DNA of 49,944 bases from Candidatus Heimdallarchaeota archaeon LC_3 (GTDB lineage: Archaea; Asgardarchaeota; Heimdallarchaeia; Hodarchaeales; LC-3). The stretch spans positions 1 through 49,944 of the forward strand of contig MDVS01000141.1 of NCBI GenBank assembly GCA_001940645.1, in the 5' to 3' direction. Positions 1 through 7,449 of this stretch are shown in pieces; the stretch's first letter is position 1, and each line of letters opens with the position of its first letter. The translations under genes and the position numbers were made by a program. The notes beneath the pieces are model-generated. The model had not been told where the DNA came from and made no database searches. It saw only the letters and a list, made by a program, of their open reading frames with translations.

Positions 1-273
1 TGAATATCGTTTAATAAATAATAACATATGCCTTTTTAAGACTTAATATGATCTTTATTATTGTTTTTATATTTACTCGTTCTTTTGAGGTAACCGATAT
101 TCAATGAAATCAAATTAGATTTTATCCTAATTGGTTTGAGCTTCTATCTCCAGTTTATATTCAACGAAAAATGTTTTTGATTTATTTCTTGGTGTTTTTT
201 TTACAATTATCTTAGTAGTATCTTTTTTGGCTTGGCCAGCCTGATAAGTCAGATATTACATGCTCTTTTTGTG
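1..273. other. left-edge stretch with a start-less reading frame
   Basis: No complete gene is visible. On the minus strand a frame from about 257 down to the stop at 127 reads as a basic peptide (about 43 codons, containing KKDTTKIIVKKTPRNKSK) but has no start codon. It may be a decayed gene tail or chance. Confidence 0.3.
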
Positions 274-573
274 CTAATGCTCCAAAACTATAAGATTTTT
301 TTCACGAAATTCATAAGTTATATTCTTATGAATAACCGCTCCTAATAATACAATTGGTGAATATTTAAGTGCATCGTCTGGAGGAAAAATTAAGATTTTA
401 CCAGATCTGTTGAACTCAGAAATAAAGTATTGTATATAAATTTCTATTAGATGGTGTTGTAAATGGTTATAAAATTCGTTTAATGTATAGAACACTTTCT
501 GATCGTTAGCACATCTATATGTCCCTATTTGTACTAATTCAAAGTGATGCTCTATATCTTTACCCATGGTCAA
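274..573 (-). CDS. hypothetical protein, 99 aa
   Basis: I do not recognise this 99-residue protein. It begins MTMGKDIEHHFE and has a central segment with one Cys followed by a His-rich helix (YRCANDQKVFYTLNEFYNHL, then QHH), faintly like half of a C2H2-type finger, but the second Cys is missing, so metal binding is speculative. The C-terminal half is hydrophobic and strand-like (SPIVLLGAVI). There is no signal peptide or clear membrane span. It stands alone on the minus strand, divergent from the downstream oxidoreductase. Codon use is as AT-rich as its neighbours. Existence of the gene is supported only by its length and composition. Confidence 0.45.
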   Translation of the reverse strand: MTMGKDIEHHFELVQIGTYRCANDQKVFYTLNEFYNHLQHHLIEIYIQYFISEFNRSGKILIFPPDDALKYSPIVLLGAVIHKNITYEFREKNLIVLEH

Positions 574-825
574 TCATTAGTTAGAAAAAATCTTCATAAT
601 CTTTCGGATTGTTTCTTGTTACTTGTTTTTTCTCGTATTATCGACGTTACAAACCCTTTGAGGATCACTGTATCATATTTGATATAGTTTTTCAGTATTA
701 ACATTGATTAAATTGGATTTTTACATTTTCTAATTTATTTTACACGATATGATATTTGCGAGATGGTTGAAAGTTAAAGGATTCAAATCATCTGCAATTG
801 TTTCCAAGTCTGTAAAGTAAAAACA

Positions 826-835
826 GATATAAATA
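826..835 (+). promoter_or_regulatory. TATA box of the MDR oxidoreductase gene
   Basis: The sequence GATATAAATA lies about 40 bases before the ATG at 876, the right distance for an archaeal TATA box followed by a short leader. A weak purine-rich site (GGAAG, 861-865) precedes the start. The rest of 574-825 holds no gene I can support. Confidence 0.5.
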
Positions 836-875
836 GATGAAATGAGCACTTCTAAATTAAGGAAGAATAAACTAA

Positions 876-1802
876 ATGAAAGCAATTATATGTGAAAAAT
901 ATGGGTCTCCTGAAGTTCTTAAGCTCAAAGAAATAGAAAAACCTATTCCTAAGAACAATGAAGTACTAATAAAAATTCATGCGACAACAGTACATAGAGG
1001 GGATGTAAGAATTAGAAAATTTGATGTTCCTCGTATGCTTTGGATCCCCGCTCGGATATTTTTAGGCCTTAGAAAACCAAAAAAAGATATTCTAGGAATG
1101 GAGCTAGCTGGGGAAATTGAAGCCGTAGGCAATGATGTAAAACTGTACAAGAAAGGTGACCAAATTTTTGCATCTACTATGTGGTCGGATTTTGGGGGTT
1201 ATGCTGAATACAAATGTATGGCTGAAGACGGGGTGCTGGCACTAAAACCGACTAATATGACTTTTGAGGATGCTGCTGTTATTCCTTCAGGGGGAATTAC
1301 AACATTGGGTGTTATTAGAATGGGAAAAATCCAGAGAGGACAAAAGGTTCTTATATATGGTGCTTCTGGAAGTGTAGGTACGTTTGCAGTGCAACTAGCC
1401 AAATCCTTAGGTGCAGAAGTTACTGGGGTTTGTAGTACAACTAATTTAGAAATGGTGAAATCTCTAGGAGCCGATAAGGTAATTGATTACACAAAAGAGG
1501 ATTTTACCCAAAAAAATGAGAAATATGATGTTATCTTTGACGCTGTAGATAAGATTCCGTCGAAACAAGGTAAAAAATCTCTAAAAAAAACGGGAATCTA
1601 TCTGTCTACTGACAAGTCCTCTGATAAAATAAAGACTAAAGACGTAATTTTCCTCCTCAACGACCTCAAAGAACTTTGCGAAACCGGAAAGTTAAAAGCG
1701 GTCATAGATAAAACCTATCCATTTGAACAAATTGTCGAAGCTCACAGGTATGTTGAAAAAGGACATAAAAAGGGAAATGTAGTCATTACTGTGGCATCAT
1801 AA
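876..1802 (+). CDS. zinc-less MDR family NAD(P)H:quinone oxidoreductase-like protein
   Basis: This is a medium-chain dehydrogenase/reductase of the quinone-oxidoreductase type, expected to reduce enones or quinones with NAD(P)H in the cytoplasm. The N-terminal GroES-like half carries [12 protein letters not shown] near residue 75; the Rossmann half carries the nucleotide motif GASGSVG near residue 161 followed by [17 protein letters not shown]. The cysteine zinc ligands of alcohol dehydrogenases are absent, as usual for quinone reductases. A paralogue lies at 20346-21344; against it this copy (308 versus 332 residues) lacks about 24 residues around position 246, where the paralogue has a hydrophobic [11 protein letters not shown] segment. 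That deletion removes part of the second half of the Rossmann fold and may change or abolish activity. It appears monocistronic. Confidence 0.88.
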   Translation: MKAIICEKYGSPEVLKLKEIEKPIPKNNEVLIKIHATTVHRGDVRIRKFDVPRMLWIPARIFLGLRKPKKDILGMELAGEIEAVGNDVKLYKKGDQIFASTMWSDFGGYAEYKCMAEDGVLALKPTNMTFEDAAVIPSGGITTLGVIRMGKIQRGQKVLIYGASGSVGTFAVQLAKSLGAEVTGVCSTTNLEMVKSLGADKVIDYTKEDFTQKNEKYDVIFDAVDKIPSKQGKKSLKKTGIYLSTDKSSDKIKTKDVIFLLNDLKELCETGKLKAVIDKTYPFEQIVEAHRYVEKGHKKGNVVITVAS

Positions 1803-1873
1803 TTAGATGAGACGAATCCGTTAATAATTTGAATTCTTTGGTGTATAAAAATTGAAAATTACTAAACTGAATT

Positions 1874-3139
1874 TCAAAACTCAAAGCTGTAAACTGTAAA
1901 TTTTCCATTACCATGGTAACAGATTACCCTGTGAAATTTTTCCAAAATTATATCTGGAAATAATTTTTCATCTTTAAAAATTAATTCACTGGTTTCTATA
2001 TTATATATTTCAGTTCCTTCCTCTTTATCATAAGAGTAAAGGACTTTGTTGAATTCTAAATTACCACCAAGACCAGGTAATCTTCCAACTTCATCACCTG
2101 AAGCTACATTAAAAATTCTTATAAAATTATAATCAAAATTCCCATTATCAAGCCTTCCAGTGCTTGCAATATGCTCATTATCTAACCAACATGTTGGTAA
2201 ATCCCATTCATCTCCTGGTTTAAAAGTTACAACAGATTCACCATTTTCGGGTTCATGAATATTAGACCCTAACCATTTCAATAAATCCCAAGACCTTATG
2301 TAACCAACTGGAGCCCATCCCCATCCATAAGATACCAACTTATTATTATTAGGGGAAACTGAAAGTTCTCCATAAAAATAGTCGGCATAGATTTTATCGT
2401 ATTCAACTTTTCTATCGGTTAAATTTGTCTGTGAATCAAAATCTATAATATCTAATTTATTCCAATCACTTCCATGAATAAAAAACTCTTTTTCAGCATG
2501 TAAAAAGAAGACGAATGGAAAATTGCTTACATCAAAGTAGTAATCTTTGCGATCAAATTCATAAATATTTATTTTTGTTTCTAAATCATAAACTAAACCA
2601 AATCTTCCTCTAATATTAGATAAAGCTATATATTTTTCTTTTGGTGATATTTTTATGCTCAATTTTTCTTTAATATCAATTTTTTCTGGAATCGGAAGTT
2701 TATATTTCTTGATCTGGTTAGCAAGTGTTAAGTCAATTTTGTATAGCACAAAATCATCATCCAAACAAAATATAGTCGTTTTACTCGAATGTTTTGATTT
2801 GAAAATTGACAATACTTTTTTTTCCTCTAATTCAGAAAATTCTATTACTTCTTTTGTTACTGAATAACTGCTAGTAGGTTTCAAGTTGAAATCAGGTTGA
2901 TGCACTGTATTACTTACATAATCAATTAGTAATGTTTCAAAATCTTCTTGTGAGAATTTTATTAACTTTAATGCATCTAAGTCCAAGTCTTTACAATTAT
3001 TACAAACAATATAATATTCAAATTGATTTCCTGTGAAATATTTGTAATAAGGCTGGTTTTCATTGAATTTTTTAGAATGAAAACAGACTTTTTTTTCAAA
3101 ATCTTCTTTATAATCTAAAAAAAACGGATATTTGGCCAA
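1874..3139 (-). CDS. beta-propeller (WD40-like) protein with N-terminal Cys/His cluster
   Basis: A 421-residue soluble protein without signal peptide. Residues about 100-421 show a succession of short strand motifs typical of a propeller (for example KISPKEKYIALSNIRGRFG, LVYDLETK, LSVSPNNNKLVSYGWG, SWDLLKW, RIFNVASGDEVG), so I infer a WD40-like fold. The first 50 residues contain C19, H21, C46 and C49 (VCFHS and VCNNC), a possible zinc site. Similar cytoplasmic propellers are known in bacteria and archaea, usually as interaction scaffolds with unknown partners. It converges with the MDR gene and is divergent from the GTPase pair. The function is unknown; the fold assignment is from pattern only. 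Confidence 0.6.
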   Translation of the reverse strand: MAKYPFFLDYKEDFEKKVCFHSKKFNENQPYYKYFTGNQFEYYIVCNNCKDLDLDALKLIKFSQEDFETLLIDYVSNTVHQPDFNLKPTSSYSVTKEVIEFSELEEKKVLSIFKSKHSSKTTIFCLDDDFVLYKIDLTLANQIKKYKLPIPEKIDIKEKLSIKISPKEKYIALSNIRGRFGLVYDLETKINIYEFDRKDYYFDVSNFPFVFFLHAEKEFFIHGSDWNKLDIIDFDSQTNLTDRKVEYDKIYADYFYGELSVSPNNNKLVSYGWGWAPVGYIRSWDLLKWLGSNIHEPENGESVVTFKPGDEWDLPTCWLDNEHIASTGRLDNGNFDYNFIRIFNVASGDEVGRLPGLGGNLEFNKVLYSYDKEEGTEIYNIETSELIFKDEKLFPDIILEKFHRVICYHGNGKFTVYSFEF

Positions 3140-3403
3140 AAAAATAAACCTACCGATAAAATAATAACATTATTTAAACAATTACTAACGTTAACTCTGG
3201 AGGATTAACAAAGTAATTTACCCTACATAATCACACAATATTAATTTCCCATAATCTCTAAAACCCATTAACTGATATTCTTATTATAAACCTTATACAG
3301 AAACAAGTTGAGAAAACTCATATTCATAGCAAAATTAAATTAATTAATTGATTAAGAAAATTAGCTATATTTTATAATTATCTGAATAACATTAATCAAA
3401 AAT

Positions 3404-3426
3404 AAATTCGTTTCACGAGTGAATTT
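3404..3426 (+). promoter_or_regulatory. inverted repeat just before the longin-like gene
   Basis: AAATTC (3404-3409) and GAATTT (3421-3426) are perfect inverted arms around an 11-base loop, ending 5 bases before the ATG at 3432. A TATA-like TTTATAATTA lies at 3370-3379. The repeat could be an operator or a hairpin affecting translation initiation. It may also be chance in AT-rich DNA. Confidence 0.35.
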
Positions 3427-3431
3427 ATCAA

Positions 3432-3845
3432 ATGGATTTAGAATTCTACATATACAATAAAGGAAATGTTGCCTACTCCTACTCAGAGGGTTCATCATTT
3501 TTTACGAGAGATGATCGTGTACTCGTAACTGGCTTTTTATCTGCATTACACAGTTTTGCTACAGCGACAATGAAGGAAGACTTAAATAATGTCACTATGA
3601 GTTCAACATCAATATATTTCAAGAAATTAGAAGAAAAACCAGACATATTACTTATCTTAATCGTTGCTGATTATGAATCAGAGCTTAATGTTGGTGATTT
3701 TTTCAAAGGTATGTTAAAATCCATTAACGCTAACAGCGATTTTATTTCAAACATAGAAGAAAGGTCGTTACATTCGAAAATCACAAGGATTGTAAGAAGT
3801 AATATTCAATTTTTACCAAAATCATTAATGGAGGTTGGGGCTTAA
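3432..3845 (+). CDS. longin/roadblock-superfamily protein, putative GTPase partner
   Basis: A 137-residue protein whose pattern fits the longin/roadblock-like alpha/beta fold common in Asgard archaea: a first strand pair (DLEFYIYNKGNVAYSYSEG), a helix (VLVTGFLSALHSFATATM), a strand (STSIYFKKLEE), a hydrophobic strand (DILLILIVADYE), then helices. Proteins of this superfamily act as regulators or platforms of small GTPases, as in the Ragulator and MglB. Its stop codon overlaps the start of the GTPase gene by one base (TAATG), strong evidence for translational coupling and a joint complex. Assignment rests on secondary-structure pattern and context, not on a signature motif; roadblock versus longin cannot be decided by eye. 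Confidence 0.65.
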   Translation: MDLEFYIYNKGNVAYSYSEGSSFFTRDDRVLVTGFLSALHSFATATMKEDLNNVTMSSTSIYFKKLEEKPDILLILIVADYESELNVGDFFKGMLKSINANSDFISNIEERSLHSKITRIVRSNIQFLPKSLMEVGA

Positions 3846-4753
3846 TGAAAGTTACTGTTGTAGGACTTAGCAAGGCCGGAAAAACCTCTATTATTAAGAG
3901 TGTATTTACTAATATTTCATTAGAACAATTATATAATATACCTCCTACCATTTTCAGGGAAGAAACGAATATAGAGCCAAGTTGGACTAATGAACCGCTT
4001 TATGTAGTTGATCTTGGTGGTCAAGAAGCCTATCTAAGCAAACACCTTACTACAAAAAATTTTACTCAAAATGATTTAATATTATTTGTAATTGATCTTC
4101 ATGATAAAGAACGAATTGAACAGGTAAAAGAATATTTCTTAAACATTCTTGGTATAATTAAAGATATTAACATGAATCCACTAATTGGGGTCTTGTTTCA
4201 CAAATACGATCCGGAATTAAGAGACAGCTTAAATCAAAATTTAACTCTATATTATAATTTTGTAAATGAAGTGTTTACAGCAAATAAATTCAAACCAAAT
4301 ATACATTTCACATCAATAAAAGATGACTCATGTACAATTGCATTATACAAACTAATAATTAAAATATCATTCGGATCTTTACTCAAAATCGGGTTAACAG
4401 ATGTTGACCCTAATAACTGGTATATCTCTGATTTGAATAAAAAAGAAGACATCATTCAATATCTAATTTCTTTAGGAAAAAAACATGGGGTTGAGATTCG
4501 AAAGAATTTTTTAGATTCAATTTTACAAAATAAACCTCTTGATGATAATAAATCGAAATTTGATTATAGAATGGAGAAAGATAAAGATTTTGTGAGATTA
4601 AAAATCTATTTAGATGATATACCATCTTCAGAAATTATATCAAAACAAGAAGTAGTTGATAATTTTTTAGAGGGTTTTTCTAAACCAATTTATTGTAGGT
4701 TTACTAAGGTATCTAGTGAATCCTTTGCTGAATATTATATTCAGTCTAAATAA
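3845..4753 (+). CDS. Rag/Gtr-like small GTPase with C-terminal extension
   Basis: A 302-residue GTPase. Visible motifs: G1 P-loop GLSKAGKTS (7-15), probable G2 threonine in PPTIF (T35), G3 DLGGQ (56-60) and G4 HKYD (119-122) in place of NKxD; HKxD is the form seen in Rag/Gtr GTPases. A TSIKD near residue 153 may be G5. After the G domain (to about 180) follows an extension of roughly 120 residues with no recognised motif, the place where Rag proteins carry a roadblock domain. Together with the coupled longin-like gene this looks like a Rag-type switch whose partner domain is encoded separately. The glutamine of DLGGQ suggests intrinsic hydrolysis is retained. The gene converges on the TPR gene with only 4 bases between stops. 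Confidence 0.85.
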   Translation: MKVTVVGLSKAGKTSIIKSVFTNISLEQLYNIPPTIFREETNIEPSWTNEPLYVVDLGGQEAYLSKHLTTKNFTQNDLILFVIDLHDKERIEQVKEYFLNILGIIKDINMNPLIGVLFHKYDPELRDSLNQNLTLYYNFVNEVFTANKFKPNIHFTSIKDDSCTIALYKLIIKISFGSLLKIGLTDVDPNNWYISDLNKKEDIIQYLISLGKKHGVEIRKNFLDSILQNKPLDDNKSKFDYRMEKDKDFVRLKIYLDDIPSSEIISKQEVVDNFLEGFSKPIYCRFTKVSSESFAEYYIQSK

Positions 4754-4757
4754 GAAA

Positions 4758-6068
4758 TCATAAATTTCTTTTTTGTCTTAATAGATCTATTAATGGTACA
4801 AAATCATTTCTAAATACTCTTTGTAATTCTAATTCGGAACCTGTAAACTCAAAGTGCTCATCATATTGCTTATTTCTATACGTTTCTGAGTTAGACTGCA
4901 ATTCATTTAAGTATTCACGATATTCACTTTCATAGGTAGGTAAATCCCAATCTCTTGCTAATTTAATTCCCTCACGTAGTGTCTTTAGAGTTCTTTGATA
5001 ATCTGGATCAATAATCTGGTAATACTTGATTTGTACAAACAAAATTTCTAATGCCATTGTCCAATAACGATTAGATCCACATTTTTCAAGTATTTTATAA
5101 AACTCATTTAGAACTGATTCTTTAACATAATCTATGGTAAAACTTTTCTCCTCATCAGAAGTTCCCAATGCACATACTAGAGATTCTATTATCCCCAACC
5201 GGACTGAGATAAGTAATTCCATATAAGGTAAATCTTCTAATAATGCTGTTGAACTATCAAATAATCTTATTGCTTGGTTATAATGATGTTGGAGTCTTTC
5301 CATATGACCATTAATAATTTTCAGAATCGTTTCTTTAATTTCTTCAAATTGATCTGAATTATAAGACTTGATTTCCTCAACCCAATAAGTAGTGTCTTCA
5401 GCAATTCTTTTTCCCAAGGATAAGAGGATTAAGTTGTAATAATCTAATAAAACTTCTAGATGGAATCCGTTAGCTTTGTCAATATCAAGAATTTTTGTAT
5501 ATAATTCTTCAGCATCGTTATCAAGATTTAAAGATCGATGTAAATGTGCAAGTCCATTTAAAGAAGCTACTAGATCTTTTTTTTCATTTTCAGTTTCTTT
5601 ATGGTTCTCTCTATATTTTAACCCCTTTTGGTGGAACCCCTTACTTTCATCAAATTTTCCCATGAAACGATAAATTTCTCCCAAGTAATACATACAACTT
5701 GCATATTCTGATTTATTGTTCTCTTTTATCCATATTTCTGATTCTTTTGATATGTAATGGATTGCTGCTTCTAATTCTCCATTACTAAATGCTAGAGCTC
5801 CAAGTAATCGTAGTACCTGTCCTCGAATTGGTTGGGAAATTAGTAATTCTAATATATCTTTTAAGATTAAACCTGCTTGCTCGTTTTCACCACTATTTCG
5901 TTTTATTTTTGCATGAAGAAGTAAAATTTCACCTTGTAAATCTATTGATTGTCTACGAAACTCATTGGAATTTTTTATTTCTTCTAAAATTTTGTTTGCA
6001 AATCCATATTGACGTTCTTTAAATAAGAATTGGGCATTTTTCCATTTTTCTTTAAAAGTTTCAGTCAT
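4758..6068 (-). CDS. TPR-repeat protein, 436 aa
   Basis: An all-helical soluble protein made of tetratricopeptide-like repeats: paired helices with the small/aromatic spacing of TPRs, for example ESEIWIKENNKSEYASCMYY, LGEIYRFMGKFDESKGFHQK and NGLAHLHRSLNLDNDAEELY. No membrane segment or catalytic domain is seen. It is the last gene of a minus-strand series (SLOG, methyltransferase, AlaX-like, TPR) with a 33-base gap from the AlaX-like gene, so co-transcription is likely. It resembles the N-terminal half of the TPR-nitrilase protein at 12309-14747 in style. TPR proteins are scaffolds; the partner here is unknown. Confidence 0.75.
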   Translation of the reverse strand: MTETFKEKWKNAQFLFKERQYGFANKILEEIKNSNEFRRQSIDLQGEILLLHAKIKRNSGENEQAGLILKDILELLISQPIRGQVLRLLGALAFSNGELEAAIHYISKESEIWIKENNKSEYASCMYYLGEIYRFMGKFDESKGFHQKGLKYRENHKETENEKKDLVASLNGLAHLHRSLNLDNDAEELYTKILDIDKANGFHLEVLLDYYNLILLSLGKRIAEDTTYWVEEIKSYNSDQFEEIKETILKIINGHMERLQHHYNQAIRLFDSSTALLEDLPYMELLISVRLGIIESLVCALGTSDEEKSFTIDYVKESVLNEFYKILEKCGSNRYWTMALEILFVQIKYYQIIDPDYQRTLKTLREGIKLARDWDLPTYESEYREYLNELQSNSETYRNKQYDEHFEFTGSELELQRVFRNDFVPLIDLLRQKRNL

Positions 6069-6101
6069 TATTTGATTTATTCCTTCTAATAAAAATCTAA
6101 A

Positions 6102-7394
6102 TCAATTTTTATTCTCTAATATTGATTTAATTATTCCAAAGACGTTTTCAACTTCTTTTATAGAACATTGAATCTGTTTATCAGATCCACCGCCTTTTAC
6201 ACAAGATCTTTTAACTAACTTATCAAGAAACTCTTTTGCTGAGAATATAGTCTCTTTATTACTTTGACAAATCAAATTCTTTTTTTCTATTTCTGCTATT
6301 AATACAGTGGGAAAAGAAAAATCAATGATAGATGAAATAAAAGTTGCTCTATTCATGAATGACAATTTCATTAATATTATCAGAGTTTTTCCATATATTT
6401 TTGCTTCTATTGGTAGATTTTGCTTTTTCAACGGTTCATCTGTGAATGAACCCTGTTTAATTTCAAAATCTGGAGAAACTTCTTTTGAAAAATTTTCTTT
6501 TATTAAAAAGAGAATTGATTTGAGAAATGTTTTTGATAAATCAAAATTTAATTTCTGGATTTTTGGGTAAGAGTTTACAATTTCGAGTGTTCTTTCACTT
6601 ATTTTCTTGTATGGAAGAGTTAATTTGTTAATTAAATTAACATGAAACTCTTGATTATCTTTCATTATCTGTATTGCTTTATAACCGACCTTGAATGTTA
6701 TAATATCTTTCTTTAATTCTGTAAACACAATGGACAATGCTTCTGAAGTTTTCAATAAATGAGTTCCACCGCAAGTGTTTAAATCTACTCCATCAATCTC
6801 AACTAACCTAATGCATTCTTCTTTTGATGGTATGTCTCCTCTTATCAAGCCTAAATCAACTGAATTACCATTTATATCTTTATTTTGACCTTTTTTTATA
6901 ACTCGCGTTTTTATATCCAAATCTTGATTCATAATTCGGTAGAATTCAGTTAAAACTAAATTTAACTGATTAATTGATAATTTTTTATTAAGAATTAACT
7001 TGGATTCATCATCTTCCAAAACTGCTTTACTAGTATCAATATCAAAATTTTTCTTAATAATTGCTGATACTACATGCTGAGAAGTATGAGCTCGCATATA
7101 GGCTCTTCTAAGATTTAAATTAATTTCTAATTTTCCTTTAAATGGTAGAGACAATTGATCTTCTTTTTGTACTTTTTCTTTTAATTTAAAAGAATATTCT
7201 AAAGGATTTTTAACTGTGAATGAAGTTTTGCTATCCAAAATTAGTATGGCTTCATCTGGAGGCTGACCTCCACCACCTAAAAACATCGGTAAACTTTCTT
7301 TTGTGAAAAATGATCCATTTTCAACTTTAATTATTTCAATTTCGAAATCAGATAAATCAGGATCAATCCAATATGGTTTAGGTATACACAACAA
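6102..7394 (-). CDS. alaX: AlaX-like alanyl-tRNA editing protein with DHHA1-type C-terminus
   Basis: A 430-residue free-standing relative of the alanyl-tRNA synthetase editing domain, which hydrolyses mischarged seryl- or glycyl-tRNA(Ala). Seen in order: the GGGGQPPD loop (40-47) typical of the domain start, the first zinc half-site H103-x3-H107 (RAHTSQH), the second half-site C208-x3-H212 (CGGTH), and a C-terminal segment with CVKGGGSD near residue 395, like the GGG motif of the C-Ala/DHHA1 domain. This makes it the long AlaX type. All four metal ligands are present, so it should be active. The N-terminus is rather divergent (YWIDPDLSDFE). It lies between a DNA methyltransferase and a TPR gene, with 55 and 33 base gaps, an unusual neighbourhood for a translation-fidelity gene. 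Confidence 0.9.
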   Translation of the reverse strand: MLCIPKPYWIDPDLSDFEIEIIKVENGSFFTKESLPMFLGGGGQPPDEAILILDSKTSFTVKNPLEYSFKLKEKVQKEDQLSLPFKGKLEINLNLRRAYMRAHTSQHVVSAIIKKNFDIDTSKAVLEDDESKLILNKKLSINQLNLVLTEFYRIMNQDLDIKTRVIKKGQNKDINGNSVDLGLIRGDIPSKEECIRLVEIDGVDLNTCGGTHLLKTSEALSIVFTELKKDIITFKVGYKAIQIMKDNQEFHVNLINKLTLPYKKISERTLEIVNSYPKIQKLNFDLSKTFLKSILFLIKENFSKEVSPDFEIKQGSFTDEPLKKQNLPIEAKIYGKTLIILMKLSFMNRATFISSIIDFSFPTVLIAEIEKKNLICQSNKETIFSAKEFLDKLVKRSCVKGGGSDKQIQCSIKEVENVFGIIKSILENKN

Positions 7395-7449
7395 GAATCA
7401 CTTGATTATTGTAAGTAATTTATTGTTACAAATCAAAAATATGAGTAAG

